Positions 1 through 7,093 of a stretch of 19,025 bases of DNA are shown here, piece after piece. The DNA is taken from contig DKGH01000180.1 of NCBI GenBank assembly GCA_002453165.1, positions 1-19,025 of the forward strand, in the 5' to 3' direction. Under the pieces are notes generated by a model. That model was not told the origin of the DNA and did no database searches. It saw only the letters and a program-made list of their open reading frames with translations. Every line of letters starts with the position of its first letter. Position 1 is the first letter of the stretch. This DNA is from Verrucomicrobia bacterium UBA6775. GTDB lineage: Bacteria > Verrucomicrobiota > Verrucomicrobiia > Limisphaerales > UBA1096. The position numbers and the translations under genes were made by a program.

Positions 1-56
1 AGAGCAGCTGTTTCGTAAACAGCAGGTCGCCGGTTCAATCCCGGCCACTGGCTCCA
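1..56 (+). tRNA. tRNA-Thr (CGU anticodon), 3' part
   Basis: The 5' acceptor strand and most of the D arm lie before the window. What remains folds well: anticodon stem 7-11/19-23 around a 7-nt loop with anticodon CGT at 14-16 (reads ACG, Thr), variable loop 24-28, T arm 29-45 with the TTCAATC loop, acceptor 3' strand CACTGGC at 46-52, discriminator T53 and an encoded CCA at 54-56. A T-rich run at 57-67 follows and may help end transcription. The isotype is read from the anticodon only, because the acceptor partner strand is not visible. Confidence 0.93.
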
Positions 57-102
57 TCTTTTTTCTTTCCTATTATTCCTCATAATAAGAAGACCGCTTT
101 TC

Positions 103-2238
103 ATGACCACGACTTGCCGTTTCTCGATTTGCATTAGTTGGATTAGAACAATTGTTTCTGCTGCGGTGTTCGCCTTCGCGCTGGGCGTGCAGGCGGTTCC
201 AGTGGACTTGGCTGGCTACAACCCGAATTGCGGGGTGGCGGTGAAAGCCGACGGCGATTCGCTGACAGCCCGGTGGAACACGCCCGAGGGGGCCACGGTG
301 CTGACGCTGGATGTCTCAAGCAATGGCGCGTTGGTGCAATCGGTCGCCGTGGCGTCGGGCGATGCTGAGCCGGTCGTGGTGCTGCGCGACGCCAACCCGG
401 TCACGGTGCTGACGGTCGGTGAGCGGGACCTGAAAAAGCGGGGTGGCTGGACGATTTTTTTCGACCGGGTCGATCGCAGGCCAAGCGAGTCGGGGCAACT
501 CAACTTAAAGCTGCAGTCGGCCACGGTGCAGAGTGTCGGCCAACGCTGCTTCATCGAGTTGGATCGACTGGAGGGCGAGGCATTCTCGGGGAAGTTGCGC
601 TTCACGCTTTACGCCGGGTGCGACCTGATTCATGTGCAGGCGATCGTCCAGACGCGGAAGGACGCACGCGCCCTGCTCTACCACGCCGGCGTGACCTGCG
701 ATCCCGAAGGAAAGTCGGTCTCGTGGATCGGCCTCGATGACAAGGCGCACCGGGCCGATGCCACTCCGCGTGATGCCGCTCCGCAAAAGGTTCGCAACCG
801 GACGATCGCACTTGAGACCGGCAGCGGTGGCGTCGCGGTATTCCCGCCGCCGCATCGGTATTTTTATCCGCTCGATGAGGCGTACAACCTGGGCTTCACG
901 TGGTGGGGTGCCGGCTTCATGGATCGCGTGGAGGATTTCGGGATTGGGATTCGGCAGGATCGGCTCGGGGATCGGCGATGGATTCCGTGGTTCAACGCGC
1001 CGCCTGGCACAGAGCAAAAGCTGGGAGTCTTCTGGCTGCCGTCACGCGACCGAGGCGGCAAACTGTTCGACCGCGTAAAGGCGTACACGAATGGCGACCG
1101 GTTCCCGGCGCTGCCCGGTCACAAGACGTTCACGAGCCACTATCACATCGAGCACACCACGCGTTACATCGAGGAGTTGGCCAAGGACGCATCGGCGGGA
1201 GTGCCCAAGGCGGTTCGCAAGCCGGAGTTTGTCGATGTGTTCAAGAATGCCGGCATCCAGATTGTGCACCTGGCCGAGTTTCACAACCGGCTTGGCCCGG
1301 CACGGCGTGACCACCGGAAAACCCTCCCGATGCTGAAGGCGATGCACGACGAGTGCGCCCGGCTCTCGGATGACGAATTTCTGCTGCTGCCCGGCGAGGA
1401 ACCGAACGTCCATCTTGGCGGCCACTGGATCAGTTTTTTTCCGCGCCCGGTGATGTGGGTGCTCAAGCGGGCCAAGGACAAGCCGTTCATCGAGGAGCAT
1501 CCGCAATACGGCCGGGTCTATCACGTCGGCAGCGCCGATGAAGTGTTGAAATTGTTCGAGATGGAGAAGGGACTGATGTGGGCGGCGCATCCGCGGATCA
1601 AGAGTTCCACCGGCTACCCGGATCGATACCGGGAGGAGACGTTTTTCAAGTCAGACCACTACCTCGGCGGCGCGTGGAAAGCCATGCCGGCCGACCTCTC
1701 CCGGTCGCGCCTCGGCTGGCGCGTGCTCGACCTGCTGAACGACACCGCCAATTGGGGAGCCAAAAAATACATCCTCGGCGAGGTGGACATTTTTGAGGTC
1801 GACAACACCACCGAGTTTTACGCCCACGCCAACGTCAACTACCTGCGGCTCGACAGCATCCCCCGCTACGGGGACGGCTGGGCGCCGGTGCTGAAGGCGT
1901 TGCGCGACGGCGCCTTTTTCATTTCCACCGGCGAGGTTCTTCTGCCGCAATTCACCGCGGGCGGCAAGGCATCCGGCGAAACACTCAAGCTAAGCGCCTC
2001 CGGCCAAGCCAAGCTCGAGGCCGGGCTAAAATGGACTTTCCCGATGGCCTTCGCCGAGGTCATCACCGGGGATGGCGAGAAGGTTTATCGCCAACAGATC
2101 GACCTCTCCGGCACCGGCCCCTTCGGGAAACAAACCCTCTCCGAGACGCTCGACCTCTCCGGCAAACGCTGGGTGCGCATCGAAGCATGGGACGTGGCCG
2201 CCAACGGCGTCATCTCCCAGCCAATCTGGCTGGAGTAA
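103..2238 (+). CDS. Secreted PHP-domain (CehA/McbA-like) metallohydrolase
   Basis: This 711-residue protein has a hydrophobic N-terminus ending near VQA (residues 29-31), which suggests export. Residues 35-330 are a beta-rich region that I do not recognise. The C-terminal half carries spaced metal-ligand candidates in the order expected of a PHP phosphoesterase fold: SHYHIEH (H346, H348), HLAEFHN (H389, H394), GEEPNVHLGGHW (E432, E433, H437, H441) and AAHP (H496). Near residue 600 it has LRDGAFFISTGEV, which resembles the late segment of CehA/McbA proteins ('gets a gift/threat ... TGP'). CehA-type enzymes are metal-dependent hydrolases of varied substrates, so the substrate is unknown. No clear Shine-Dalgarno precedes the ATG. 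The gene is convergent with the peroxidase gene, and an iterated palindrome lies between the two stops. The fold assignment comes from the motifs and is moderately sure. Confidence 0.68.
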   Translation: MTTTCRFSICISWIRTIVSAAVFAFALGVQAVPVDLAGYNPNCGVAVKADGDSLTARWNTPEGATVLTLDVSSNGALVQSVAVASGDAEPVVVLRDANPVTVLTVGERDLKKRGGWTIFFDRVDRRPSESGQLNLKLQSATVQSVGQRCFIELDRLEGEAFSGKLRFTLYAGCDLIHVQAIVQTRKDARALLYHAGVTCDPEGKSVSWIGLDDKAHRADATPRDAAPQKVRNRTIALETGSGGVAVFPPPHRYFYPLDEAYNLGFTWWGAGFMDRVEDFGIGIRQDRLGDRRWIPWFNAPPGTEQKLGVFWLPSRDRGGKLFDRVKAYTNGDRFPALPGHKTFTSHYHIEHTTRYIEELAKDASAGVPKAVRKPEFVDVFKNAGIQIVHLAEFHNRLGPARRDHRKTLPMLKAMHDECARLSDDEFLLLPGEEPNVHLGGHWISFFPRPVMWVLKRAKDKPFIEEHPQYGRVYHVGSADEVLKLFEMEKGLMWAAHPRIKSSTGYPDRYREETFFKSDHYLGGAWKAMPADLSRSRLGWRVLDLLNDTANWGAKKYILGEVDIFEVDNTTEFYAHANVNYLRLDSIPRYGDGWAPVLKALRDGAFFISTGEVLLPQFTAGGKASGETLKLSASGQAKLEAGLKWTFPMAFAEVITGDGEKVYRQQIDLSGTGPFGKQTLSETLDLSGKRWVRIEAWDVAANGVISQPIWLE

Positions 2239-2239
2239 A

Positions 2240-2258
2240 CCAAGCGCTTGGCCAAGCG
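2240..2258. repeat. Iterated palindrome CGCTTGGCCAAGCG, copy 1, with overlapping second palindrome
   Basis: The perfect 14-bp palindrome occupies 2245-2258. A second 12-bp palindrome, CCAAGCGCTTGG, occupies 2240-2251 and shares its left arm. The element fills almost all of the 24-bp gap between two convergent stop codons (2238 on + and 2263 on -). It could fold as a short hairpin in either direction and act as a bidirectional terminator, though no strong T-run follows closely on the + strand. Confidence 0.85.
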
Positions 2259-2262
2259 GGCA

Positions 2263-3300
2263 TCAACCGGGGAATTTTTTCGGCGCTGCCGCTGCCGCAG
2301 GATCGAGCTTGCCTGTGAGAGTCTTCAAGAATGCCACGATGTCGGAGATATCATTGTCAGACAAAGTGCGACCGAGCTGATGCTTCGCCATCACGGCCAC
2401 CGCCTTTTCCAAGGTATCGGCTGAGCCATCGTGAAAGTACGGACCGGTTTTCTCGATATTTCTTAGGCTGGGCACCTTGAAGAACATCTTGTCCTGTTCC
2501 TTTTTGGTGACGCCGAACCGCCCCTGATCCTTCTGGTTTGGCCAGGGCTGAACCAGCCCAAGCTTTTGATACATGTTTCCGCCCAGTAGATTGCTGGTAT
2601 GACAGGTGACGCATCCCGTGGTCACGAAGGTTTTCAAGCCGCGCTTCTCTTTTTCACTGAGCACGGAGGCGACCCCGGCAAGCGCTTTGTCGAATTTTGC
2701 AGGCGTGACGAACAATCGCTCATAGGCCCCAATCGCGTTGCCGACATTATCGTAAGTGATGGCCGGCGAACTCTTCGGGAATGCCGCCTCGAACAGGGCC
2801 TCGTACCCTTCTATCCCGTTTAGTTTTTTCACAACTGCCTCCGCCGAAGGCATGGCCATCTCTCCGCCGGCAAGGATCGGTCCCTTGGCCTGCTCCTCAA
2901 CGGTCGGCGCACGGCCGTCCCAAAACTGGGCGATGTGCATGAAGGCATTGAAACTCGTGGGCGAATTTCTCCCGGTCAAATGATTGTCGAAGCCAACGGA
3001 AAACTTCTCACCATCTACACCAAAGCCTTTCGTGTCATGACATGAGTTACAGGATATCGAGTTGTCCCGGCTCAGCCGTTTTTCGTGGTACAACGTTCGG
3101 CCAAGTTCCACCCGGGCCTTGGCCAATTTCTCATCCGGTATCTTGACTACCTCAAGCGGTTTTCCAAAAACGGCCAGATATGGTTTCACGGAATCATCCG
3201 CCAACACAGAAAGGAGCGACGACTGCAATATTACAGCCCCAAGTAAGCGATATTTAATCCACACGCGGGCGATTTTTGGAGACGATGCCACGCAAGTCAA
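2263..3300 (-). CDS. Di-heme cytochrome c peroxidase (CCP/MauG family)
   Basis: A 345-residue periplasmic di-heme peroxidase that would reduce H2O2 with electrons from small cytochromes. Two heme c sites are visible: CNSCH (C84, C87, H88) and CVTCH (C230, C233, H234). Family landmarks include FWDGRAPTVEEQA (about 126-138), VPSLRNIEKTGPYFHDGS (about 276-293) and a Met in VMAKHQLGR (M304), the usual axial ligand of the high-potential heme. The length is typical of the family. The TTG start at 3298-3300 is chosen because AGGAG lies 8 nt upstream. A downstream GTG (3262-3264) would leave a shorter signal peptide and has no such site. The export signal is residues 15-34. It faces the PHP-like gene tail to tail. 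Confidence 0.93.
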   Translation of the reverse strand: MTCVASSPKIARVWIKYRLLGAVILQSSLLSVLADDSVKPYLAVFGKPLEVVKIPDEKLAKARVELGRTLYHEKRLSRDNSISCNSCHDTKGFGVDGEKFSVGFDNHLTGRNSPTSFNAFMHIAQFWDGRAPTVEEQAKGPILAGGEMAMPSAEAVVKKLNGIEGYEALFEAAFPKSSPAITYDNVGNAIGAYERLFVTPAKFDKALAGVASVLSEKEKRGLKTFVTTGCVTCHTSNLLGGNMYQKLGLVQPWPNQKDQGRFGVTKKEQDKMFFKVPSLRNIEKTGPYFHDGSADTLEKAVAVMAKHQLGRTLSDNDISDIVAFLKTLTGKLDPAAAAAPKKFPG

Positions 3301-3346
3301 TCCTCAAGCTCCTGCCCTGTTTTGGATACCCCAGCACCCATCGCCA

Positions 3347-4216
3347 CTAACCGGTCCACTTTTCATATTCAGCGAGAATCTCCTCTCGCGGGCAGCTCGG
3401 CCTCAACACGACACGGGCCTGATAACGATACTCCTGCGCCACCTCGTACTTGGGCACGATGAACTGCCAGTCCCATGCCGGGTTGGTCGTTTTAGCCGCT
3501 TGGTTTGTGCCGCCGCCGCTTGGCGAGTGTGTCATGCGAATGCCGTTCCCCGGCTTAAACATCATGATGTAAACCAGCCCGTCCACATTCCCGTAATACA
3601 ACGGCTTGGCGTATCGCATGCGGGAGAAGTTTTTGAAAAGCGCATCATGCGTCCCCTCCTCCCAAGTGATCTCAAAATCATCCCCATGGGCAAGTACGGT
3701 GCTCTCGTCATTGTGCGCCTGCGTACAGAACTGCATCCAAAGCGACTCGCCTTTGCTCCAGCCACCGGGAAAATAAAGACTCTTGTCGGCCGGGCCGTTT
3801 ATGTAACTGGCCCAGAAGCAGCCAAACCAATCTCGCTCGTGCACGTGCTGGTGCGGCTTGCAGCGAAAATCCAGATCAAGATACCACGGGGCGCGGAGGG
3901 TGAATCGCGTGGTGCTCTCCACATGAAAATTCGGTGTGGCAGGCTGGTGCAGCTCCGCCTGCTGATCGTTGATTTTTTTGAACGTCATCGGCGCCCGACG
4001 CGGCTCGAAAAATATGTCGCGGTTTGTGAATTCCGTTTCGCCATTGAAAACATGCTCTAGATTCAGCCCGGCGTAAGCCGGGACAAACAGATTGCGTGTG
4101 CTGTTGAGATGCCGCAGTTCCCAGACCCCATTGTAGCCGGCACGGTGAACTTGATGCTCCGAATTGTCACCAATTACGGCATTGATTTCTCCAACAGTAA
4201 ATTTTGAGTGCGCCAT
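3347..4216 (-). CDS. Unrecognised conserved-looking protein, 289 aa
   Basis: I do not recognise the family. The protein is soluble, with no signal peptide or membrane segment, and is rich in aromatic residues, His and charged residues. Patches such as YNGVWELRHL, APWYLDLDFRC, DWFGCFWASYINGP and TNPAWDWQFIVPKY suggest a beta-sandwich, perhaps carbohydrate-related, but that is a guess from composition. The ATG at 4214-4216 is preferred over the upstream ATG at 4304-4306, because the extra 30 residues are unlike the rest and the shorter form begins with an ordinary MAHSKF N-terminus. Ribosome-binding signals are weak for both. It lies 46 bp downstream of the peroxidase start and is probably co-transcribed ahead of it. 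Confidence 0.72.
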   Translation of the reverse strand: MAHSKFTVGEINAVIGDNSEHQVHRAGYNGVWELRHLNSTRNLFVPAYAGLNLEHVFNGETEFTNRDIFFEPRRAPMTFKKINDQQAELHQPATPNFHVESTTRFTLRAPWYLDLDFRCKPHQHVHERDWFGCFWASYINGPADKSLYFPGGWSKGESLWMQFCTQAHNDESTVLAHGDDFEITWEEGTHDALFKNFSRMRYAKPLYYGNVDGLVYIMMFKPGNGIRMTHSPSGGGTNQAAKTTNPAWDWQFIVPKYEVAQEYRYQARVVLRPSCPREEILAEYEKWTG

Positions 4217-4358
4217 GCACTTACTCTGCCACTCTAACTTTCCCCAGCCAAGAGAGATTCTATCGTTACGCTTTTGAAAAAGGTAAAGAGTGCTGTTTGA
4301 CAGCATCGCAATACTGAATAAAAAATGGCGCAGGTTTTAGAAGAGAAAAAAATTTTAG
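4217..4358. promoter_or_regulatory. Divergent intergenic region
   Basis: This 142-bp gap separates the minus-strand unknown protein from the plus-strand AT-rich genes, so it should hold promoters for both directions. It becomes strongly A/T-rich from about 4307. I see no convincing -35/-10 pair or operator repeat, so the assignment rests on gene orientation alone. Confidence 0.35.
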
Positions 4359-4577
4359 ATGAAACTAACTATTGAAACTGTGCTTTGGTCTATTTTTCTC
4401 CTTGATGCAATTGCAAACATTGGATTCGCCCATTCTTCAAACTTTAACAAGTGGTACATAAATAAATTCCCGAGAATATCCATTCTCTTTCCGTTATCAA
4501 AAGGCTGGAGTGTTCTTTATCTCATAGTAGTGATATGGGTTGGAACTTTGATATTCAGACTACATTCAAGAATTTGA
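4359..4577 (+). CDS. Small two-helix membrane protein
   Basis: A predicted 72-residue protein with two hydrophobic segments (about residues 6-24 and 50-67) separated by a polar, aromatic linker that includes KWYINKFPRI. It has no known motif and I cannot name a family. The ATG follows AGAAGAG by 13 nt, which is long for a Shine-Dalgarno. It lies in the AT-rich patch and is followed 48 bp later by the SGNH hydrolase gene on the same strand, so the two may be co-transcribed. In such AT-rich DNA a chance open frame of this length is possible. The hydrophobic pattern and position favour a real gene, but only moderately. Confidence 0.5.
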   Translation: MKLTIETVLWSIFLLDAIANIGFAHSSNFNKWYINKFPRISILFPLSKGWSVLYLIVVIWVGTLIFRLHSRI

Positions 4578-4625
4578 TTCAAACTTGCTTTTACCATTTT
4601 TAAATTCCATACAAAATTTCGACTT

Positions 4626-5438
4626 ATGAAATATATCCAATCGATATTCATCACATTAACACTGCTAATTTTTAAATGCACATGTAGCGCAGATGAAAAA
4701 CCAACCTTGGGGGATGCTGACTTTCCAGCCCCATCACCAAGCAAAAGGCATGATAAAAAAATCATTCAGGTAAAGAATGGCAAATACGACTTGTTATTGA
4801 TAGGGGATTCAATAACCCACTCGATCGGTGAGTTAGAAGGAAAATATGAAGTTTTTAAGTCTATTTGGGATAAGTATTACAAACCCATTAATGCAATTAA
4901 CCTTGGCTATAACGGATATCGCACTGAGCAAATCTTATGGAATTTAAGTAACGGTGAACTCGATTTTAAACAGGCCCCAAAGGCAGCAATGGTGTTGATA
5001 GGAACTAACAATAGTGATGACAGAAACTTTAAGAAAACCCATAATCCGGAAGAAATCTACATGGGAACTAAAGCTATAGTTAATTTAATAAAAAAAACCT
5101 ATCCAGAAATAAAAATATTGGTTTTAAGAATATTTCCTAGAGGTGGAGATGATGAAAAAGGCATCAGTCCGCCAGTTTTTAAATCATCGGAGAAATGCAT
5201 AAATATTTGTCATGAAGCAGGGCTTTTAACAAAGCAACTTGCAGATGGAAAACAGGTTTACTGGATGGACATAAACAAAATATTTCTTCTGGAAAACGGT
5301 AAAATAGATACAAAAAAAATGTGGGATTTACTCCACCCAAGCCCATACGGAGCTGAAGCATGGGCAATAGCGGTTAGGCCAACATTGTTAAAATTGATAA
5401 ACAACGAACCTGTCCCAGCTATACAGATATTAAAGTAA
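4626..5438 (+). CDS. Secreted SGNH/GDSL-family hydrolase (PAF-acetylhydrolase-like)
   Basis: A 270-residue esterase/lipase-type protein with an N-terminal signal (hydrophobic 4-17, then C-T-C-S-A; a lipoprotein is possible). All SGNH blocks are present: block I IGDSIT with catalytic S62, block II NLGYNG with G94, block III GTNN with N128, and block V DLLHPSPYGAEAW with D234 and H237. It resembles platelet-activating-factor-acetylhydrolase subunit-type enzymes and carbohydrate esterases, which remove acyl groups from sugars or lipids. In this genomic setting a sugar O-deacetylase is plausible but unproven. Its base composition (20 G/C of 60 in the line at 4861) and Lys/Asn/Ile-rich protein differ sharply from the surrounding genes, which suggests acquisition. 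No Shine-Dalgarno is evident. Confidence 0.88.
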   Translation: MKYIQSIFITLTLLIFKCTCSADEKPTLGDADFPAPSPSKRHDKKIIQVKNGKYDLLLIGDSITHSIGELEGKYEVFKSIWDKYYKPINAINLGYNGYRTEQILWNLSNGELDFKQAPKAAMVLIGTNNSDDRNFKKTHNPEEIYMGTKAIVNLIKKTYPEIKILVLRIFPRGGDDEKGISPPVFKSSEKCINICHEAGLLTKQLADGKQVYWMDINKIFLLENGKIDTKKMWDLLHPSPYGAEAWAIAVRPTLLKLINNEPVPAIQILK

Positions 5439-5493
5439 GTTGCCTTAATCAGCAATCAACAACTTTAGACATAATAATTCACAAAGACTACAT

Positions 5494-5534
5494 AGGTGTT
5501 TCGATCTGACGGGGGAGAGTCAGAGGTGTTTTCG
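5494..5534. promoter_or_regulatory. Hairpin flanked by direct repeats in sulfatase-operon leader
   Basis: A 6-bp inverted repeat TCTGAC/GTCAGA (5505-5510 and 5519-5524) encloses the purine-rich loop GGGGGAGA. AGGTGTTTCG (5494-5503) and AGGTGTTTTCG (5524-5534) lie on either side as near-identical direct repeats. It sits about 90-130 bp before the first gene of the catabolic cluster. It could be a structured leader, a regulator site or a small insertion scar with target duplication; the sequence alone does not decide. Confidence 0.4.
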
Positions 5535-5542
5535 TAAAAAAA

Positions 5543-5557
5543 CAGGTATTATACCTG
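5543..5557. promoter_or_regulatory. 15-bp perfect palindrome, candidate operator
   Basis: CAGGTAT-T-ATACCTG is a perfect inverted repeat with one central base, 66 bp upstream of the sulfatase start. A third half-site-like GGTATT follows at 5561-5566. The size and position fit a dimeric transcription factor binding near the operon promoter. No regulator gene is in the window to pair with it. Confidence 0.45.
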
Positions 5558-5623
5558 AAAGGTATTAAAACCGAATCGATTACTGGAAACTATTGTTCTT
5601 TTTCATTTTTCCAACGTTTACTT

Positions 5624-7090
5624 ATGGGTATTCTCCGGGCCGTGCGTTTCCAATCCATTCTTTCATCTCTGATTCTGGCGGGCTCGATGGTCGGGGTCTC
5701 TGCGGCGAAAAAGCCGAACGTCGTCTACATTATGTCGGACGAACTAGCTTACTTCGAGTTGTCGCACATGGGTAACCCGTACATCAAGACACCGAACATC
5801 GACCGGTTTGCGCAGGAAGGCATACGTTTTACTTCGGCTCTGGCGGGTGCGCCGGTTTGTGCGCCACTTCGCTGTAACCTAATGACCGGCAAGCACGCCG
5901 GGCACGCCTCGGTTCGCGCGAACGACGGCGGCACTCCCCTGCGCGCGGGCGAGCCGACCATCGCTTCGATCCTCAAGGAGATCGGGTACGCGACTGGTGG
6001 CTTCGGCAAGTGGGGCTGCGGTGGCCGGGACTCGACCGGCGTGCCGGAGAAGCACGGCTTTGATGTTTTTTACGGTTACTACGACCAGGTGCACGCGCAC
6101 TCGTTTTATCCGCCGTATCTCATTCGCAACAGCGAGGAGGTTAAACTGAAGGGCAACATCGGCGGACGATCGGGCGAGTCTTACGCGCATTACCCGATCA
6201 TGGAGGCGGGTCTGAAGTTTATCCGCGAAAACAAGGACAACCCGTTTTTCTGTTACTTCCCGATCACGCCGCCGCACGGTATGTACGACATCCCCGCGAA
6301 CGATCCCGCGTGGAATTTGTACGAGGGCGAGGCGTGGATCAACGATCCGGCCATCCCGCAGGACGTAAAAAACTACGCTGCCATGGTGAGTATGGTGGAC
6401 CACAACGTCGGCCAGGTGCTCAGCCTGTTGCGCGAGTTGAAACTGGAGAAGGACACCATCGTTTTTTTCACCGGCGACAATGGCGGTCAGGATCGGTTTC
6501 GCAGCCCGAAACATCCCCGTGGCTTTTTCGGCCCCAATGTGAATCCAAAAAACGGCGCGGAGTTTCGTGGCGGCAAAGGCAACCTGTTCGAGGGCGGTCT
6601 GCGTATTCCCTACCTCGTTCGTTGGCCCGGCAAGATCAAACCCGGTCAGGTAAACGACCTGATTTTCTATCAACCGGACGTCCTGCCAACACTCGCAGAA
6701 TTGACCGGAGCCAAGGCACCCGACGACATCGACGGCATCTCCTTTCTCCCGACCTTGCTTGGCCAGGCGCAAACGAAAAAACACGAGATGTTATACTGGG
6801 AATTCCGCGGCCAAACCGCTGTGCGGCAGGGGCTGTGGAAGGCGATCCAGACCAAGCCCGATCGACCTTGGGAACTGTACGACCTGAGCCAGGACATCAG
6901 CGAATCAACGAATGTCGCGGCAAAACACCTAGAGCGCTTGGCCAAGATGAAGGCGTTCGCCAAGGCCTCACACGAACCGGTGCGTGCCGGCAAATATCTC
7001 GACCCCAAGCGCACCCGCCACGAGCGCGATCGCAAGGCCAAGTGGGGCACGTCCAAGCCCCAGCCGCGAGCCCGGCGCCCGAGGAAATAG
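5624..7090 (+). CDS. Secreted arylsulfatase, Cys-type (S1 family)
   Basis: A 488-residue exported sulfatase that would hydrolyse sulfate esters outside the cytoplasm. The signal peptide is about 1-27 (cleavage near VSAAKK). Active-site elements are metal ligand D39 (SDE), the formylglycine motif CAPLR (C79-R83), GKW (K129), H218 in TPPHG, D285/N286 in TGDNG, and K318 in FRGGKG followed by EGGLRIPY. GKWG rather than GKWH is usual in the branch of planctomycete/verrucomicrobial sulfatases this resembles. Leu replaces the common Ser in C-x-P-S-R, which the C-x-P-x-R maturation rule tolerates. Activity needs a formylglycine-generating enzyme, not encoded here. It is the first gene of the cluster, and the next gene begins 3 bp after its stop. 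The basic tail (RARRPRK) is unusual but may simply be a C-terminal extension. Confidence 0.93.
   Translation: MGILRAVRFQSILSSLILAGSMVGVSAAKKPNVVYIMSDELAYFELSHMGNPYIKTPNIDRFAQEGIRFTSALAGAPVCAPLRCNLMTGKHAGHASVRANDGGTPLRAGEPTIASILKEIGYATGGFGKWGCGGRDSTGVPEKHGFDVFYGYYDQVHAHSFYPPYLIRNSEEVKLKGNIGGRSGESYAHYPIMEAGLKFIRENKDNPFFCYFPITPPHGMYDIPANDPAWNLYEGEAWINDPAIPQDVKNYAAMVSMVDHNVGQVLSLLRELKLEKDTIVFFTGDNGGQDRFRSPKHPRGFFGPNVNPKNGAEFRGGKGNLFEGGLRIPYLVRWPGKIKPGQVNDLIFYQPDVLPTLAELTGAKAPDDIDGISFLPTLLGQAQTKKHEMLYWEFRGQTAVRQGLWKAIQTKPDRPWELYDLSQDISESTNVAAKHLERLAKMKAFAKASHEPVRAGKYLDPKRTRHERDRKAKWGTSKPQPRARRPRK
6937..6946. repeat. Iterated palindrome, 10-bp core copy in sulfatase gene
   Basis: CTTGGCCAAG is preceded by GCG, so the left arm is complete and the right arm is lost (AAGATG). 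It is read in frame as ERLAK in the sulfatase. Confidence 0.7.
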
Positions 7091-7093
7091 ACG

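Noticed and set aside
3062..4060. 332-residue open frame on the + strand spanning two minus-strand genes
   Set aside because: It covers the 5' end of the peroxidase gene, which has two heme motifs and a good ribosome-binding site, and most of the next gene. Its own product shows no domain.
5436..5472. Possible terminator after the SGNH gene (AAGTTG ... CAACTT)
   Set aside because: The stem is only 6 bp with a 17-nt loop and no T-run, so it is not distinguishable from chance in AT-rich DNA.
4307..5623. AT-rich island as an insertion sequence or prophage fragment
   Set aside because: There is no transposase, integrase or terminal inverted repeat, and the genes are an esterase and a small membrane protein.
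6008..6016. Loss of the His in the GKWH motif of the first sulfatase (GKWG)
   Set aside because: At first it looked like an inactivating change, but GKWG is common in the PVC sulfatase branch this protein resembles, and the other active-site residues are present.
5879..6784. 301-residue minus-strand frame inside the first sulfatase
   Set aside because: It is antisense to a protein with a full sulfatase active site, and its product has no recognisable motif.
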